Positions 9,527 through 18,104 of a DNA stretch of 64,000 nt are shown here, piece after piece. The position numbers and the translations under genes were made by a program. The stretch lies in assembly GCF_029910655.1 (NCBI RefSeq), contig NZ_CP123898.1, positions 84,959 to 148,958 on the forward strand. The letters run 5' to 3'. Position 1 is the stretch's first letter; each line of letters starts with the position of its first letter. The notes under the pieces were generated by a model. That model made no database searches and was not told the origin of the DNA. It saw nothing but the letters and a program-made list of their open reading frames with translations. Source of the DNA: Methylomonas sp. UP202 (GTDB lineage: Bacteria > Pseudomonadota > Gammaproteobacteria > Methylococcales > Methylomonadaceae).

Positions 9527-10900
9527 ATGAGTTATTTTTTATGGGTGGAGGATTTTGAAAACGAAGCCAGAGTAACCGCCGCCAATGTGTTTGGCGGCGT
9601 ACTGGATGAAGGTTTGTTTGATGACAAAAGGCAGGCGTTGAAATACAATTTTAAAAGCCAAGGCGTTTTTATTGAATTGAACTTTCAGGATGGTTTGGAT
9701 TTTATTTGCAGCAAATTGGACACCGTCGATTATGTGATTCTGGATATTGATCTTCCAGCGTATGGCGATGACGGCATCAATCAAGATGTTCTGAATTTGT
9801 TGGTTAATTTTGAAGGATACCAACCTCAAGGAGTTGAGTCGGAAGACGAGGCGTTGCAAAAAAATGCGTGTAGCGAATTAAAGAAAATCGCTGGCTTTTA
9901 TCTGTATACCAAATTGGTGGTTGAACTGGGCTTTCCCAAAGAACATATTCTGTTCTGTTCCAATCACGGCGAAAACACCCAAACCATCCAACAGGCATTC
10001 AAAACGGCCAGAATGGCGTTACCGAAGATTTATCAGAAATCGGATGACGTTGTTCAGCAATGGGTTAAACAACGGTATGATGATCCTTATTCTCGGTTGC
10101 GGCGAGGAATTATTGAAGGTTGCAAACTTGCAAAATCCCTGCCAAAAGAAAATGTATATTTCAATAATTTCATCCCCAAGCAAGACAGCATTCAGCACGA
10201 AGATATTATTAGTTATTTTCAAATATTAGAAAACTTCTTGCCTTTACGCGAACCTGAAAACAAACTAGCGCTTTACAAGTTATTCATCAGAACCTTATCG
10301 CACGAATGGGGGGCAACCGATCCTAAGAAGATAAAGGAATTGGCTTGGATTATGAAAAACGTACGGAATTGGGTTTCTCATAATTCGTTATTATTCAGTT
10401 GTATTGACGAAAAGCTCCTTGCTTACTTATTCATAATTAACTTGCGGCTTATGTTCGACTTTGATTCGAAGGTTCAGTCTTACGAAACAATCTTGCTTGC
10501 TTTATTTTCTCATGCTTTAACTGAACAACTTTTTAAGGATAAGGCGAAAAATGACTTACTTAAACCTGATATAGCGAAAACCTATCTTGATCTTAAAAAC
10601 AAGGTGCTAGATGAAAAAGGTAAGGATGGAGTTAAGATAAATGACGGTTTTTATTTCAATGAGTTGGCAAATAATATCCAACAAAGCAATTCGCATTTAA
10701 AAGATGATAAACAGTTGTTTTCTGAATTGATTTATCAAATGTTTTGGCTCACGACATCTAATCCTTACGTAGGTACCAGTAATCAAAAGAAAACACTTGA
10801 AATTAAATTCTACGGTTTTAACTATCTGGAAAAACCGTACATTGAAGCCCTTGCTCGACATATTTATCACTGTAGCTTCTCCCCGAGACCTAACCCATGA
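9527..10900 (+). CDS. receiver-domain protein with HEPN-like R-x4-H effector region
   Basis: 457 residues. The N-terminal receiver domain has an acidic pair E8-D9 (FLWVEDFENE), phospho-acceptor Asp73 in VILDIDLP, Ser145 in ILFCSNH and Lys167/171 near PKIYQKSD. An insertion of about 50 residues lies between the Asp and Ser strands. The C-terminal ~270 residues are helical and contain IMKNVRNWVSHN (Arg280 to His285). This matches the R-x4-H motif of HEPN RNases, with the usual Asn after Arg. The inferred role is a kinase-switched RNase effector. The stop overlaps the next start (ATGA). Confidence 0.7.
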   Translation: MSYFLWVEDFENEARVTAANVFGGVLDEGLFDDKRQALKYNFKSQGVFIELNFQDGLDFICSKLDTVDYVILDIDLPAYGDDGINQDVLNLLVNFEGYQPQGVESEDEALQKNACSELKKIAGFYLYTKLVVELGFPKEHILFCSNHGENTQTIQQAFKTARMALPKIYQKSDDVVQQWVKQRYDDPYSRLRRGIIEGCKLAKSLPKENVYFNNFIPKQDSIQHEDIISYFQILENFLPLREPENKLALYKLFIRTLSHEWGATDPKKIKELAWIMKNVRNWVSHNSLLFSCIDEKLLAYLFIINLRLMFDFDSKVQSYETILLALFSHALTEQLFKDKAKNDLLKPDIAKTYLDLKNKVLDEKGKDGVKINDGFYFNELANNIQQSNSHLKDDKQLFSELIYQMFWLTTSNPYVGTSNQKKTLEIKFYGFNYLEKPYIEALARHIYHCSFSPRPNP

Positions 10901-11091
10901 CCACCCTACAAACCCAAATCCCCGACCAGCTCCTGCAACAAGCGCAATATTTAGTGAATCAAGGCTGGGTAACCAATATCGACGAATTGATCGCCGAGGC
11001 GATGCGTCGTTATCTGGAGTCGCACCCTGAAGCCATGAGCGAGCAATTCATTCGCGAGGATGTCGATTGGGGCCTGCATGGGCATGATTAA
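10897..11091 (+). CDS. RHH-type antitoxin-like protein
   Basis: 64 residues; an N-terminal beta strand (LQTQIPDQLLQQA) and helices (NIDELIAEAMRRYLESH) resemble ribbon-helix-helix antitoxins. The acidic C-terminus (REDVDWGLHGHD) is the kind that wraps a toxin. The ATG overlaps the TGA of the receiver-HEPN gene, so translation of the two is coupled. It overlaps the downstream PIN-like gene. Confidence 0.75.
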   Translation: MTTLQTQIPDQLLQQAQYLVNQGWVTNIDELIAEAMRRYLESHPEAMSEQFIREDVDWGLHGHD

Positions 11092-11587
11092 CCCGGTCGT
11101 TATTGCCGACGCCGGCCCCATTATTCATCTGGATGAACTCGGTTGCCTGGAATTGTTGGCGGATTTCGGCAAAGTGCTGGTTCCGGAAACCGTTTGGCTG
11201 GAAGTCGAACAGCACAGGCCGTTGGCGTTGAAATCTGAATATGACTGGCTTGTGCGTCAGTCGCCCAGGCAGCACTCAACCGTCGTTAGTGCGCTAACGC
11301 CGCTTTATAGCCTGCATGCCGGCGAACAGGAAGCCCTGCACCTGTGTATTGAGTGTGGCGATTGCCTGCTTCTGACCGACGACACGGCTGCACGGTTGGC
11401 CGCCAAAAGTTTGAATATTACCGCGCACGGCACCCTGGGTGTGTTGATCAGAGCCATACGCCGGCAGCGTCTGACAAAAGCCGAAGTCTTGGCCTTGCTG
11501 AATGCCATTCCAAAACAAACTTCGCTACATGTGCGTCCGACCTTGCTGCATGAGGTCATTAGCAATGTCGAAGCCAGTAGCGAATAA
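11084..11587 (+). CDS. PIN-like DUF3368 toxin
   Basis: 167 residues if started at ATG 11084; in-frame ATGs at 11060 and 11078 are alternatives. PIN-fold features are IADAGPIIHLDELG at the N-terminus, VPETVWLEVEQ near residue 35, HAGEQEALHLCIE in the middle and LLLTDDTAARLAA near residue 100; these supply the acidic residues that hold metal in PIN RNases. This matches the DUF3368 group, usually paired with an RHH-type antitoxin as here. Confidence 0.8.
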   Translation: MINPVVIADAGPIIHLDELGCLELLADFGKVLVPETVWLEVEQHRPLALKSEYDWLVRQSPRQHSTVVSALTPLYSLHAGEQEALHLCIECGDCLLLTDDTAARLAAKSLNITAHGTLGVLIRAIRRQRLTKAEVLALLNAIPKQTSLHVRPTLLHEVISNVEASSE

Positions 11588-11626
11588 GTACGGTCAGATC
11601 TTGGTGCTTTCTGCAATCCCGAATCA

Positions 11627-13312
11627 ATGACGACTAGCGATTTAATCAAAACCCTGCTCGGCCATCTGCCCCGCCACGCGGAGGAGGAAGGCGATTTTTA
11701 TGCGGTCGAGCGCCGTCACTTGGTGGATGCGTTGTGCGTGGAGCATGGGCTTGACCGAACGCTTGCCGAACAAACGGTCGAGCTATGCGAGTGCTTGCTA
11801 GGGACTTTATCGGTGTTGCAGCCCGAAGCGCTGGCGAAAGGCCATTGGTGTTTCGTGTCGTTTCCGGCGCAATTGTTGGCAACGTCGGTACTGACGGCGA
11901 TGAGCGATGCCGATTCTCGACTGTTCCCAGTCAATTTTTGGCATACCCAGAGCATCGCCGACGATAAAAAAGAACAGCAACGCAATGTGCTTAAAGCCAT
12001 CGAACAAGCCCGTCTCGAACATCATGCCCGCCATCAGGCGCCACCGATTCGATACTGTTACGTGGCCTGGAGCATCATCAAGCTGGACGGCAAAATTCTG
12101 TTCTATCAGCGTGAAGACACCCAAAAACGCTTCGATAGATCCGCCGGTGATTACGGTTTGATCGGTGGCCGGGCTAATCAAAATGATGTGGCCGGCATCG
12201 TAGACCAAGCGACATTGCTGAGCACTTTGCAATCTCCGAATGCTCAAATGATTAAAGATGCCTTGCCGCAAACCCTGAAGCGGGAGTTACGGGAAGAAGC
12301 GGGTTTGCTGTTTGGCGAACATTACCATTTCCAACCTTGGCGCAGTTTGAAGCCTTACCGGCAAGTGCAGGGTGCGGCACCGAATCATGCCCTCACCGAA
12401 TATTATCTGGATATTTTCAGGATCGAATTGACGCTGGACGGTTTTTTGTTTTTGCAGCAGCGCATCAAGAACGATAGTCGGCTTGCCTGGATTTCGCTGG
12501 ACGACCTTGTTCGCGGCGACACCAGTGACGGCAAAATTCCCTATATCAAAGCGCTTTATGACGATTTCGACGGCGACCGTGCCGCATTGGTCGCTGCCTT
12601 GGCAGAGTTGCCGGATAGTTTCGTTGCCGGTTATTTATCGGATAAAGATAAATTCGGCATTACTTTACCGATAGCTCCCGGCAAGCCGGTTTTAGCCGGG
12701 GTATTGGGCAAGGAAAAGCCTTTGGAACTGCGGTTGAATAGCCGGCAATTAGCCTTGGTATTAGGTTTGGCGGCCCATTTGCGGGGTTTTGCTTTCGAGT
12801 CCTTATCAGCCGATATCGTGTTACATCCTTTCGGTTGGGTCGAAGCGGTGGGAAAGTCGTCGATTGGTCAGGAATTGATTGAACTGTCTGCCGCACTCGT
12901 CGGCAGAGAGTTGGTCTTGGAAAGCCGCCGAGATTGTCTATTTCGGTTGTCGATCAAGCCCGAGACGGTATTCTTTTCCGATGAACTCTTTTCGTTTTCA
13001 GTCTGTAGACAGGATTTGCTTGGCGTTAAAAATAAACTTCCAGCAACCATTGAAAGGCAATCGTTGCCTACCAGCTTTGGTGTGGTTCAAGCTAAGACCG
13101 AAGTGTTTAACCTGACGTTGGAATTTGCAGATAATCTTAGATTGTTATCCGAACAACAATTTTCCACTGACAACGAAGATGCGGTGAAAATTGAAGATGC
13201 TTACAAAAAAGGCATGCACAAGGACACGAGGTTTCAGGCTTTGGGTTTAAGGAACTTAATCCGCCGGGAAGCGGGGATTTTCCGATTTGTTTTAGATTAC
13301 AAATGTTCCTGA
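11627..13312 (+). CDS. large Nudix-domain protein with interrupted Nudix box
   Basis: 561 residues. An N-terminal helical region (1-135) precedes a Nudix domain (about 140-300). The box is split: GLIGGRANQND (178-187) is separated by an insert of about 30 residues from LKRELREEAGL (217-227), which keeps the R-E-U-x-E-E-x-G-U core. The C-terminal ~240 residues are unassigned. Substrate cannot be inferred; Nudix enzymes cleave nucleoside diphosphate-X compounds. It starts 39 nt after the PIN gene and ends the block, so it may be a further part of the kinase/HEPN module. Confidence 0.75.
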   Translation: MTTSDLIKTLLGHLPRHAEEEGDFYAVERRHLVDALCVEHGLDRTLAEQTVELCECLLGTLSVLQPEALAKGHWCFVSFPAQLLATSVLTAMSDADSRLFPVNFWHTQSIADDKKEQQRNVLKAIEQARLEHHARHQAPPIRYCYVAWSIIKLDGKILFYQREDTQKRFDRSAGDYGLIGGRANQNDVAGIVDQATLLSTLQSPNAQMIKDALPQTLKRELREEAGLLFGEHYHFQPWRSLKPYRQVQGAAPNHALTEYYLDIFRIELTLDGFLFLQQRIKNDSRLAWISLDDLVRGDTSDGKIPYIKALYDDFDGDRAALVAALAELPDSFVAGYLSDKDKFGITLPIAPGKPVLAGVLGKEKPLELRLNSRQLALVLGLAAHLRGFAFESLSADIVLHPFGWVEAVGKSSIGQELIELSAALVGRELVLESRRDCLFRLSIKPETVFFSDELFSFSVCRQDLLGVKNKLPATIERQSLPTSFGVVQAKTEVFNLTLEFADNLRLLSEQQFSTDNEDAVKIEDAYKKGMHKDTRFQALGLRNLIRREAGIFRFVLDYKCS

Positions 13313-13541
13313 AAGCTCATCTCGGTGCATGTGGCTATTGAATCTGACTGGCAGCTTTATCAAGACTTTCCTGCAGTTCGTTGGGAATCGTCGAGCGTCT
13401 CAAAGTGGCCGATCTCGAGCATTCAATTCTTTAAAATCCATCAAAGCCAAAGGCAGTGTTAGTTTGGAATGCAGGCTGGTTTCAACTCGAAATCGGTGAC
13501 AGCTTTTGTTGGAATGCGCAAATGTTTGTCTAATTCCAAAT

Positions 13542-14465
13542 TCAAACGATCAATTGCCCTTGAGTTGCTGCCAAACTGATCGTCACCAGGGTCCCGGAAT
13601 TGAATGCCAAGTAATCAGTTTCGATACCATCCGAGAAAATCACACCATTCTCAGGCATCTGTGATTCCAGCTTGAGCGGCATGTCGGCTGTAATGGTACC
13701 GAACACCATGCTGGTACCGGTAGAGCGACTTGGGAAGGGTTCGCGAACGGTAAATTGAAGACGTTGTTCATGCCAGGCAAAACCATCTTTCAACGGATGG
13801 GACTCGCTGCCGGAAACGCCTAGAGCTCCGGCCAAGATCGACTGAAACCAACCCGTCGAACCAAACCCCGTCGAGATAATGATGCCCGACGATGACTGAG
13901 TTTCTTGGCGGCCATCCCAAGATAATAGATATCGGGCCGATGTATGGGTTTTCGGACCTACGAATAGGTCATTGACTGCCAGCATGCGTTGACCGTCATT
14001 GGTCTTTGCCTCGGCAAAGGTAATGGTTTTGCAAGCCGATTTGCCGGCAGTGGTCCGCATCACCACAGACTGTAAATCCCCTATTTCAAAAGGCAGCAGC
14101 TTGCCATCCCAGCGATCAGGATCGGGATTGATCGCAATAACCGGCTGGCCTTCGAGATATTTCAGGGTATTGGCTACCAGTCCATCCTGGCCGATGGTAA
14201 CCACGATATCAGTTGGTCCAAACTGGTAATTGGGCAGCAAACGCCGTTCCAGTAGTTGAAACCGGCCCAATGCTTTCAGCGTCCGTTCGGCCTCTTGCAG
14301 ACACCTCTGATAGAGATCATGCTCATTCAGGTAATCCTGGGCATCGACTTGGTTGTGCTCCAAGTAAAACCGAGCTTGCGGCCAAGTATTGAAACGTTCG
14401 ATCAACTCCTGCAGTCGCGTCTTACGCATCACCAGAACAAAGCGGAATTGATAGTATTCGCTCAT
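13542..14465 (-). CDS. NAD kinase-like (PPNK superfamily) protein
   Basis: 307 residues. Motifs of the NAD/diacylglycerol kinase fold are IVVTIGQDGLVANTLKYL near residue 90, in place of the usual GGDGT but keeping the Asp, and GIIISTGFGSTGWFQSIL near 195, resembling the NAD-binding T-G-S-T-G/A motif. NAD kinases phosphorylate NAD to NADP, but the altered first motif leaves the substrate open. Its start overlaps the stop of the SPFH gene (ATGA), so the two form a coupled operon beside an NrtR-like regulator. Confidence 0.7.
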   Translation of the reverse strand: MSEYYQFRFVLVMRKTRLQELIERFNTWPQARFYLEHNQVDAQDYLNEHDLYQRCLQEAERTLKALGRFQLLERRLLPNYQFGPTDIVVTIGQDGLVANTLKYLEGQPVIAINPDPDRWDGKLLPFEIGDLQSVVMRTTAGKSACKTITFAEAKTNDGQRMLAVNDLFVGPKTHTSARYLLSWDGRQETQSSSGIIISTGFGSTGWFQSILAGALGVSGSESHPLKDGFAWHEQRLQFTVREPFPSRSTGTSMVFGTITADMPLKLESQMPENGVIFSDGIETDYLAFNSGTLVTISLAATQGQLIV

Positions 14466-15484
14466 GGCCGTACTGATTTTTTCATCATTTGTCCAAACAG
14501 ATCCGGCGTGATGGTCAGTTCGCCGATGTTACCGGCGTTTTGCGCCAACGACTCAAAGGCCATGGCCATTAGCTGCTCAGGTTCCATTTTGGCAAGCGCC
14601 ATCGCCCGGAGGTTTTCCACCGGTAATTCTCTGAATGCCTTCATGCGCTCGGCAATGGCATAGGCTTCCGCATCTGCTTGTTGGCGACTGTTTTCGCTGT
14701 TCAGCGCGACCAATTCTTTGCGTTGTGTTTCGGCGGCGATCTCGGCCTGCAAGCGCTCGCGCTCGGTTTCGACTTTACCGCGTTGAATGGTCCTCTCGTT
14801 GAGGATTCTCGACTCCGCAATTTCCTGTTCTTTTTGTTGCACCGATAACTCAGTTTGCAGTTCCGCCTCTTTGATCGTGCGTTCTTGTTCAACTGCGGAT
14901 TTACGACGATCGTAAATCGCGTCATCCGCCTCCTTCAAAATCGCTTCCCTGGCCTCTGCCTCCAGGGCGCGAGCCGTCTCTGGCGTCGGCTGTACTGCGC
15001 TGATCGAAACATCCAGCAGAACGATGCCCAATGCCGTCAAGGGGGAATCTTCCGCAAGCTGCTCCCGGAGTATGACCACCAACGTCTGCCCCAGCTTCAA
15101 GGCATCTCTTAACCCGGTGACTTGTACCTTGTTCTGCACGATCGATTGAACGATGCGGATCACCCGATCTGACAGTTTCAATGGATCTTCCGAAACATAA
15201 GTTAGACCGTCGTTTTTCAGACTGTAATTCAGCATCTCGGCCATGCTTTCCGGCTCGGCCACCCGATACGTCACCTGGCCTTGCACAGTCACCGACTGAA
15301 AGTCTGCCGTCAACAGCTTGAAAATGAATGGAGCTTCTTGAGCACTAACCGGTACCGCAGCGATCGATGCCGTGGCGGCATTATAGAAAAAGCTCAAGCC
15401 TTTACCTTTTTTTCGGACCTTGCCATTGACAGTTTTGATGACAAACGTTGATGAATCCGCTTTGAAGTATTGTATGCCTAACAT
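14462..15484 (-). CDS. SPFH/band-7 domain protein
   Basis: 340 residues. An SPFH core (about 10-180; VTVQGQVTYRVAEPESMAEM, then LGIVLLDVSISAVQPTPETA) is followed by a long charged coiled coil (about 180-300; EQERTIKEAELQTELSVQQK). It lacks an obvious N-terminal membrane helix, unlike classical stomatins. It is the first gene of the operon with the NAD-kinase-like gene, preceded by AGGGGA and by the inverted-repeat operator region shared with the NrtR-like gene. Confidence 0.8.
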   Translation of the reverse strand: MLGIQYFKADSSTFVIKTVNGKVRKKGKGLSFFYNAATASIAAVPVSAQEAPFIFKLLTADFQSVTVQGQVTYRVAEPESMAEMLNYSLKNDGLTYVSEDPLKLSDRVIRIVQSIVQNKVQVTGLRDALKLGQTLVVILREQLAEDSPLTALGIVLLDVSISAVQPTPETARALEAEAREAILKEADDAIYDRRKSAVEQERTIKEAELQTELSVQQKEQEIAESRILNERTIQRGKVETERERLQAEIAAETQRKELVALNSENSRQQADAEAYAIAERMKAFRELPVENLRAMALAKMEPEQLMAMAFESLAQNAGNIGELTITPDLFGQMMKKSVRP

Positions 15485-15499
15485 GGTATTTCCCCTATT

Positions 15500-15577
15500 G
15501 GTGTCAAAAGGTCACTTATGTTATATAGTGACTAATAGCCTCTAACTTGTCAAGCAGATAAGTGACAAAAAGACACC
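15500..15577. promoter_or_regulatory. candidate NrtR-like operators between divergent genes
   Basis: The gap between the SPFH operon and the NrtR-like gene holds two facing copies of GGTGTC-N5-GTCACTTAT, at 15500-15520 (direct) and 15557-15577 (inverted). Inside the first, GTCACT (15511-15516) also pairs with AGTGAC (15527-15532). The symmetry and position fit autoregulation by the adjacent regulator. It does not obviously match NrtR sites I know. Confidence 0.65.
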
Positions 15578-15643
15578 TAGTCTGTAATAATGTTTAGAAC
15601 CTCAAAATTTGCCATCACCTGGCCAGAGAAACATATCGATACC

Positions 15644-16357
15644 ATGGATGAAAAACAGTTTTTAGCCGACTACGATAAACACCAATATGAAAACCCGCTG
15701 CTGACCTCCGATGCGGTACTGTTTACCTATCACGAAGAACGCCTGAAAGTGTTATTGGTTAAACGTTCGAATCACCCAGATCAGGGCAAATGGGGCTTGC
15801 CGGGCGGTTTTGTCGACCTGGAACGAGACAAGATCTTGGAAGATACAGTGGTGCGCAAACTCAAGGAAAAAACCGGTATCGATCCACCCTATCTGGAACA
15901 GTTGCAAAGCATAGGCAATGCCGACCGTGACAAGCGTGGCTGGTCGGTCACGGTAGTCTATACCGCATTGATGGCGTATCAGGACTGCGAAACCCACATC
16001 GAGACTGTGACCGATGCGCAATGGCTTCCCTTGGATGTCGTCAACAGTATGGAGTTAGCCTTTGATCACCAGACCATCATTGGACTGGCACGAGAACGCA
16101 TGCGGCAAAAGGCACTGTATTCGATCGTGCCGGCATACGCATTGCCGGAAACATTCACGTTACCGGAACTCCAACACCTTCATGAAATTTTGATAGGAAA
16201 ACCGTTACAGAAAAAGTCCTTTCGCCGCCGCATCGAACAGGCGGAACTATTGGTTGATACCGGCGAAAAGCGCTCGGAGGGCGGCCGACCGGCCGTTCTG
16301 TATCGGATGAAGCAGGGCTCAGGCGCTTATACCTTCGTGCGCAATTTGGAGGATTGA
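15644..16357 (+). CDS. NrtR-like Nudix/winged-helix transcriptional regulator
   Basis: 237 residues from ATG 15644. The N-terminal Nudix domain (about 20-145) has GLPGGFVDLERDK, but the catalytic helix reads VVRKLKEKTGI, with two of the conserved glutamates replaced by lysine. The C-terminal ~80 residues (TLPELQHLHEILIGKPLQKK, then FRRRIEQ and GRPAVLYR) are the winged-helix domain typical of NrtR. NrtR proteins sense NAD-derived ligands with a catalytically dead Nudix domain and repress NAD metabolism genes. Divergent placement from the NAD-kinase-like operon supports this. Confidence 0.8.
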   Translation: MDEKQFLADYDKHQYENPLLTSDAVLFTYHEERLKVLLVKRSNHPDQGKWGLPGGFVDLERDKILEDTVVRKLKEKTGIDPPYLEQLQSIGNADRDKRGWSVTVVYTALMAYQDCETHIETVTDAQWLPLDVVNSMELAFDHQTIIGLARERMRQKALYSIVPAYALPETFTLPELQHLHEILIGKPLQKKSFRRRIEQAELLVDTGEKRSEGGRPAVLYRMKQGSGAYTFVRNLED

Positions 16358-16449
16358 TATTTCGTATATTCCTTTGGAACGCTGATCGAGACTTGTTAGC
16401 TCACTGATAAAATGCCTACCTCATGAAGCTAGCAATACACCTAACGCGA

Positions 16450-16698
16450 TCAAGCTAATAGTTTGGCAAGCAACGGCATGACTTCGGCAGCAAATACTAA
16501 CCCCATCATCCATTTCAAAATGAGCAAGTCGGAACGAACTGGGGCAAGTTCGATTTGCAAGTCTTTTTTTGTGAGCGGTTCCGTTTCAGATTGGGCATCG
16601 CGAAAAGCTTCGGACACCGCTTCCGCTTGTTTTTCGTCAAAACCGGCTTCCTTGAGCTTACGAACAAATTTATGGGTGTCAAACGTAACGGTAGCCAT
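16450..16698 (-). CDS. DUF1640-like small coiled-coil protein
   Basis: 82 residues. MATVTFDTHKFVRKLKEAGF and AEAVSEAFRDAQSE match the start of DUF1640/CCDC90-type bacterial proteins. A C-terminal hydrophobic helix (LKWMMGLVFAAEVMPLLAKL) would anchor it to the membrane. Its function is unknown. It stands alone, convergent with the NrtR-like gene. Confidence 0.7.
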   Translation of the reverse strand: MATVTFDTHKFVRKLKEAGFDEKQAEAVSEAFRDAQSETEPLTKKDLQIELAPVRSDLLILKWMMGLVFAAEVMPLLAKLLA

Positions 16699-16838
16699 GC
16701 GAGTTGTCTCGAGTTCCGAATATTGGCAACGAGTTTACCAGTGACCGAGGATTTCTCAAAAGGGGGCAGAGGATATCACAGTCCACCACCGCTCGAGCCG
16801 ACGATACCATAAGTCATCGAAACGCGATTTTGAGGCCA

Positions 16839-17750
16839 CTAATTCCTGAGGGATTTCATTAACTGTTCGACCTGTGTTGTCATGGCCGTTAATTGGCCTG
16901 TTAGTTGGGCGACCTGCTCACGAGCACTCCCCGCTTCCCGTTTAGCGTGATCCGTCTCCGCTTCGAGCTTGATCAGCTTATCAGCGGTGCGTTGAAGTTC
17001 CGCCGCCGCTCGTTTCCTTTCATCCTTACGTGACTCCTCGGCGGCATCCGCCTTGGTCTGCACTTTAACCAGTTCCGTTTTCAATTGATCCCGTTCGGCC
17101 GCGATGGATTGGGCGGCTTGTTTTTGACCCGTCAATTGTTGCCGCAGTTTGGCATGCTCGGCTTCATGCTGTTCGGTCGCCGCCTTCGCGTTTTTCTCGG
17201 TCGCCTCCAATCGTTCGCGCAAAGTGGCCAGCTCGACCGCCTGGGCTTGGTTCTCCGCCTGCGAATCGGCCAACCGTTTGGTCAACGTTTCCGTCCTGGC
17301 CTGTTCGTCCGCCAGCATGGCTTCCAGTTCATCCACGGCTTGCGAGGCATCGGCCAGTTCGCGTTCCGCCTGGGCTTGCTGCTCGTTAGCCGCCCTTAAC
17401 ACCTCTCCCACTCGTCGCTCTTGGGTTTTGACGGCTTTGTCGTTTAATTCCAGCGCTAATGCGTTAACTTTGTCGACCAGGGCTTTGGTCAACGCGGCCA
17501 AGGTTTCAGCGACTTCCACCGGTAACTCGGCCACCGGCTCTGCATTCGTCACCGCTTGAGCGGCATTGTGCCTGTCCCAGACTTCCTTGAGCCTTTTGGG
17601 ATCGCCACCACCTATTATTTTCCGTAAAGCAAATCCTGTCACATTGCGATTGGCCTTGGTGAGCACCCTACCGGCGTCGAGGATCTGATCGTTGTCGATA
17701 TTGGCCGGGCGGCCCAAGTTGGCGTTTAACTCTAAGATTTCTTCTTGCAT
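16839..17750 (-). CDS. second KfrA-like DNA-binding coiled-coil protein
   Basis: 303 residues from ATG 17750 (MQEEILELNANLGRP). The N-terminal domain (about 18-60; DNDQILDAGRVLTKANRNVT, then KIIGGGDPKRLKEVW) fits the KfrA N-terminal DNA-binding domain. Residues 90-300 form a long coiled coil. An upstream extension to 17885 would add a hydrophobic segment but has no good ribosome site. It is divergent from the bet operon, whose RNA leader starts 180 nt away. Confidence 0.75.
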   Translation of the reverse strand: MQEEILELNANLGRPANIDNDQILDAGRVLTKANRNVTGFALRKIIGGGDPKRLKEVWDRHNAAQAVTNAEPVAELPVEVAETLAALTKALVDKVNALALELNDKAVKTQERRVGEVLRAANEQQAQAERELADASQAVDELEAMLADEQARTETLTKRLADSQAENQAQAVELATLRERLEATEKNAKAATEQHEAEHAKLRQQLTGQKQAAQSIAAERDQLKTELVKVQTKADAAEESRKDERKRAAAELQRTADKLIKLEAETDHAKREAGSAREQVAQLTGQLTAMTTQVEQLMKSLRN

Positions 17751-17929
17751 GGTGTACCCCCCATCGTTAGCGACGGCCCTAGTTTGGCATATAATAAGAA
17801 ATAAAGTAAGAAAGAAAGAAAGTAATGTACAAGCGCTTTTCGACCGGGTACTCTCCAGCGCCCCAATACCTCTTCCACCAATCAATTTTTTTTGTTATAA
17901 CTTAGTCCTAGTTTTTAGCGTGATTGCAC

Positions 17930-18010
17930 GCTGAAAATCCTGCATCGCAGGCGTTCCGTCTTTAGGCGGCGGGAACTGACGTTTCCGTACTGAGTGCGTC
18001 AAGCTCAGTC
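17930..18010 (+). ncRNA. structured RNA module A (upstream of bet-like gene)
   Basis: Four successive hairpins: CCTGC/GCAGG, CCGTC/GGCGG with loop TTTA, GGGAAC/GTTTCC, and ACTGAG/CTCAGT with loop TGCGTCAAG. Modules B and C have the same hairpins with different stems but the same GCGTTCCGTCTTYAGGCGG and TGCGTCAA segments. This combination of invariant loops and compensatory stem changes indicates a conserved RNA structure in the 5' leader. Whether it is in Rfam is unknown to me. Confidence 0.75.
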
Positions 18011-18030
18011 TTCATCCAGCGTCTTTCAGG

Positions 18031-18104
18031 CGCAACCATTCACCCACCGGGGAACACATTCCCCGTGGGGCAATGTCGTTCCCCTTTTTTTTAGGAGAAC
18101 GATC
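18031..18104 (+). promoter_or_regulatory. structured leader L1 of the bet-like gene
   Basis: CGGGGAA pairs with TTCCCCG inside an outer CCCAC/GTGGG tier. Then GTCGTTC pairs with GAACGAT, enclosing AGGAG, so the Shine-Dalgarno region lies in or next to the stem. Confidence 0.7.

Noticed and set aside
17786..17825. AAGAAAG-rich tract upstream of the second KfrA-like gene as an iteron array
   Set aside because: Units are only 4-5 nt and irregular; simple AT-rich, purine-rich sequence explains it better.
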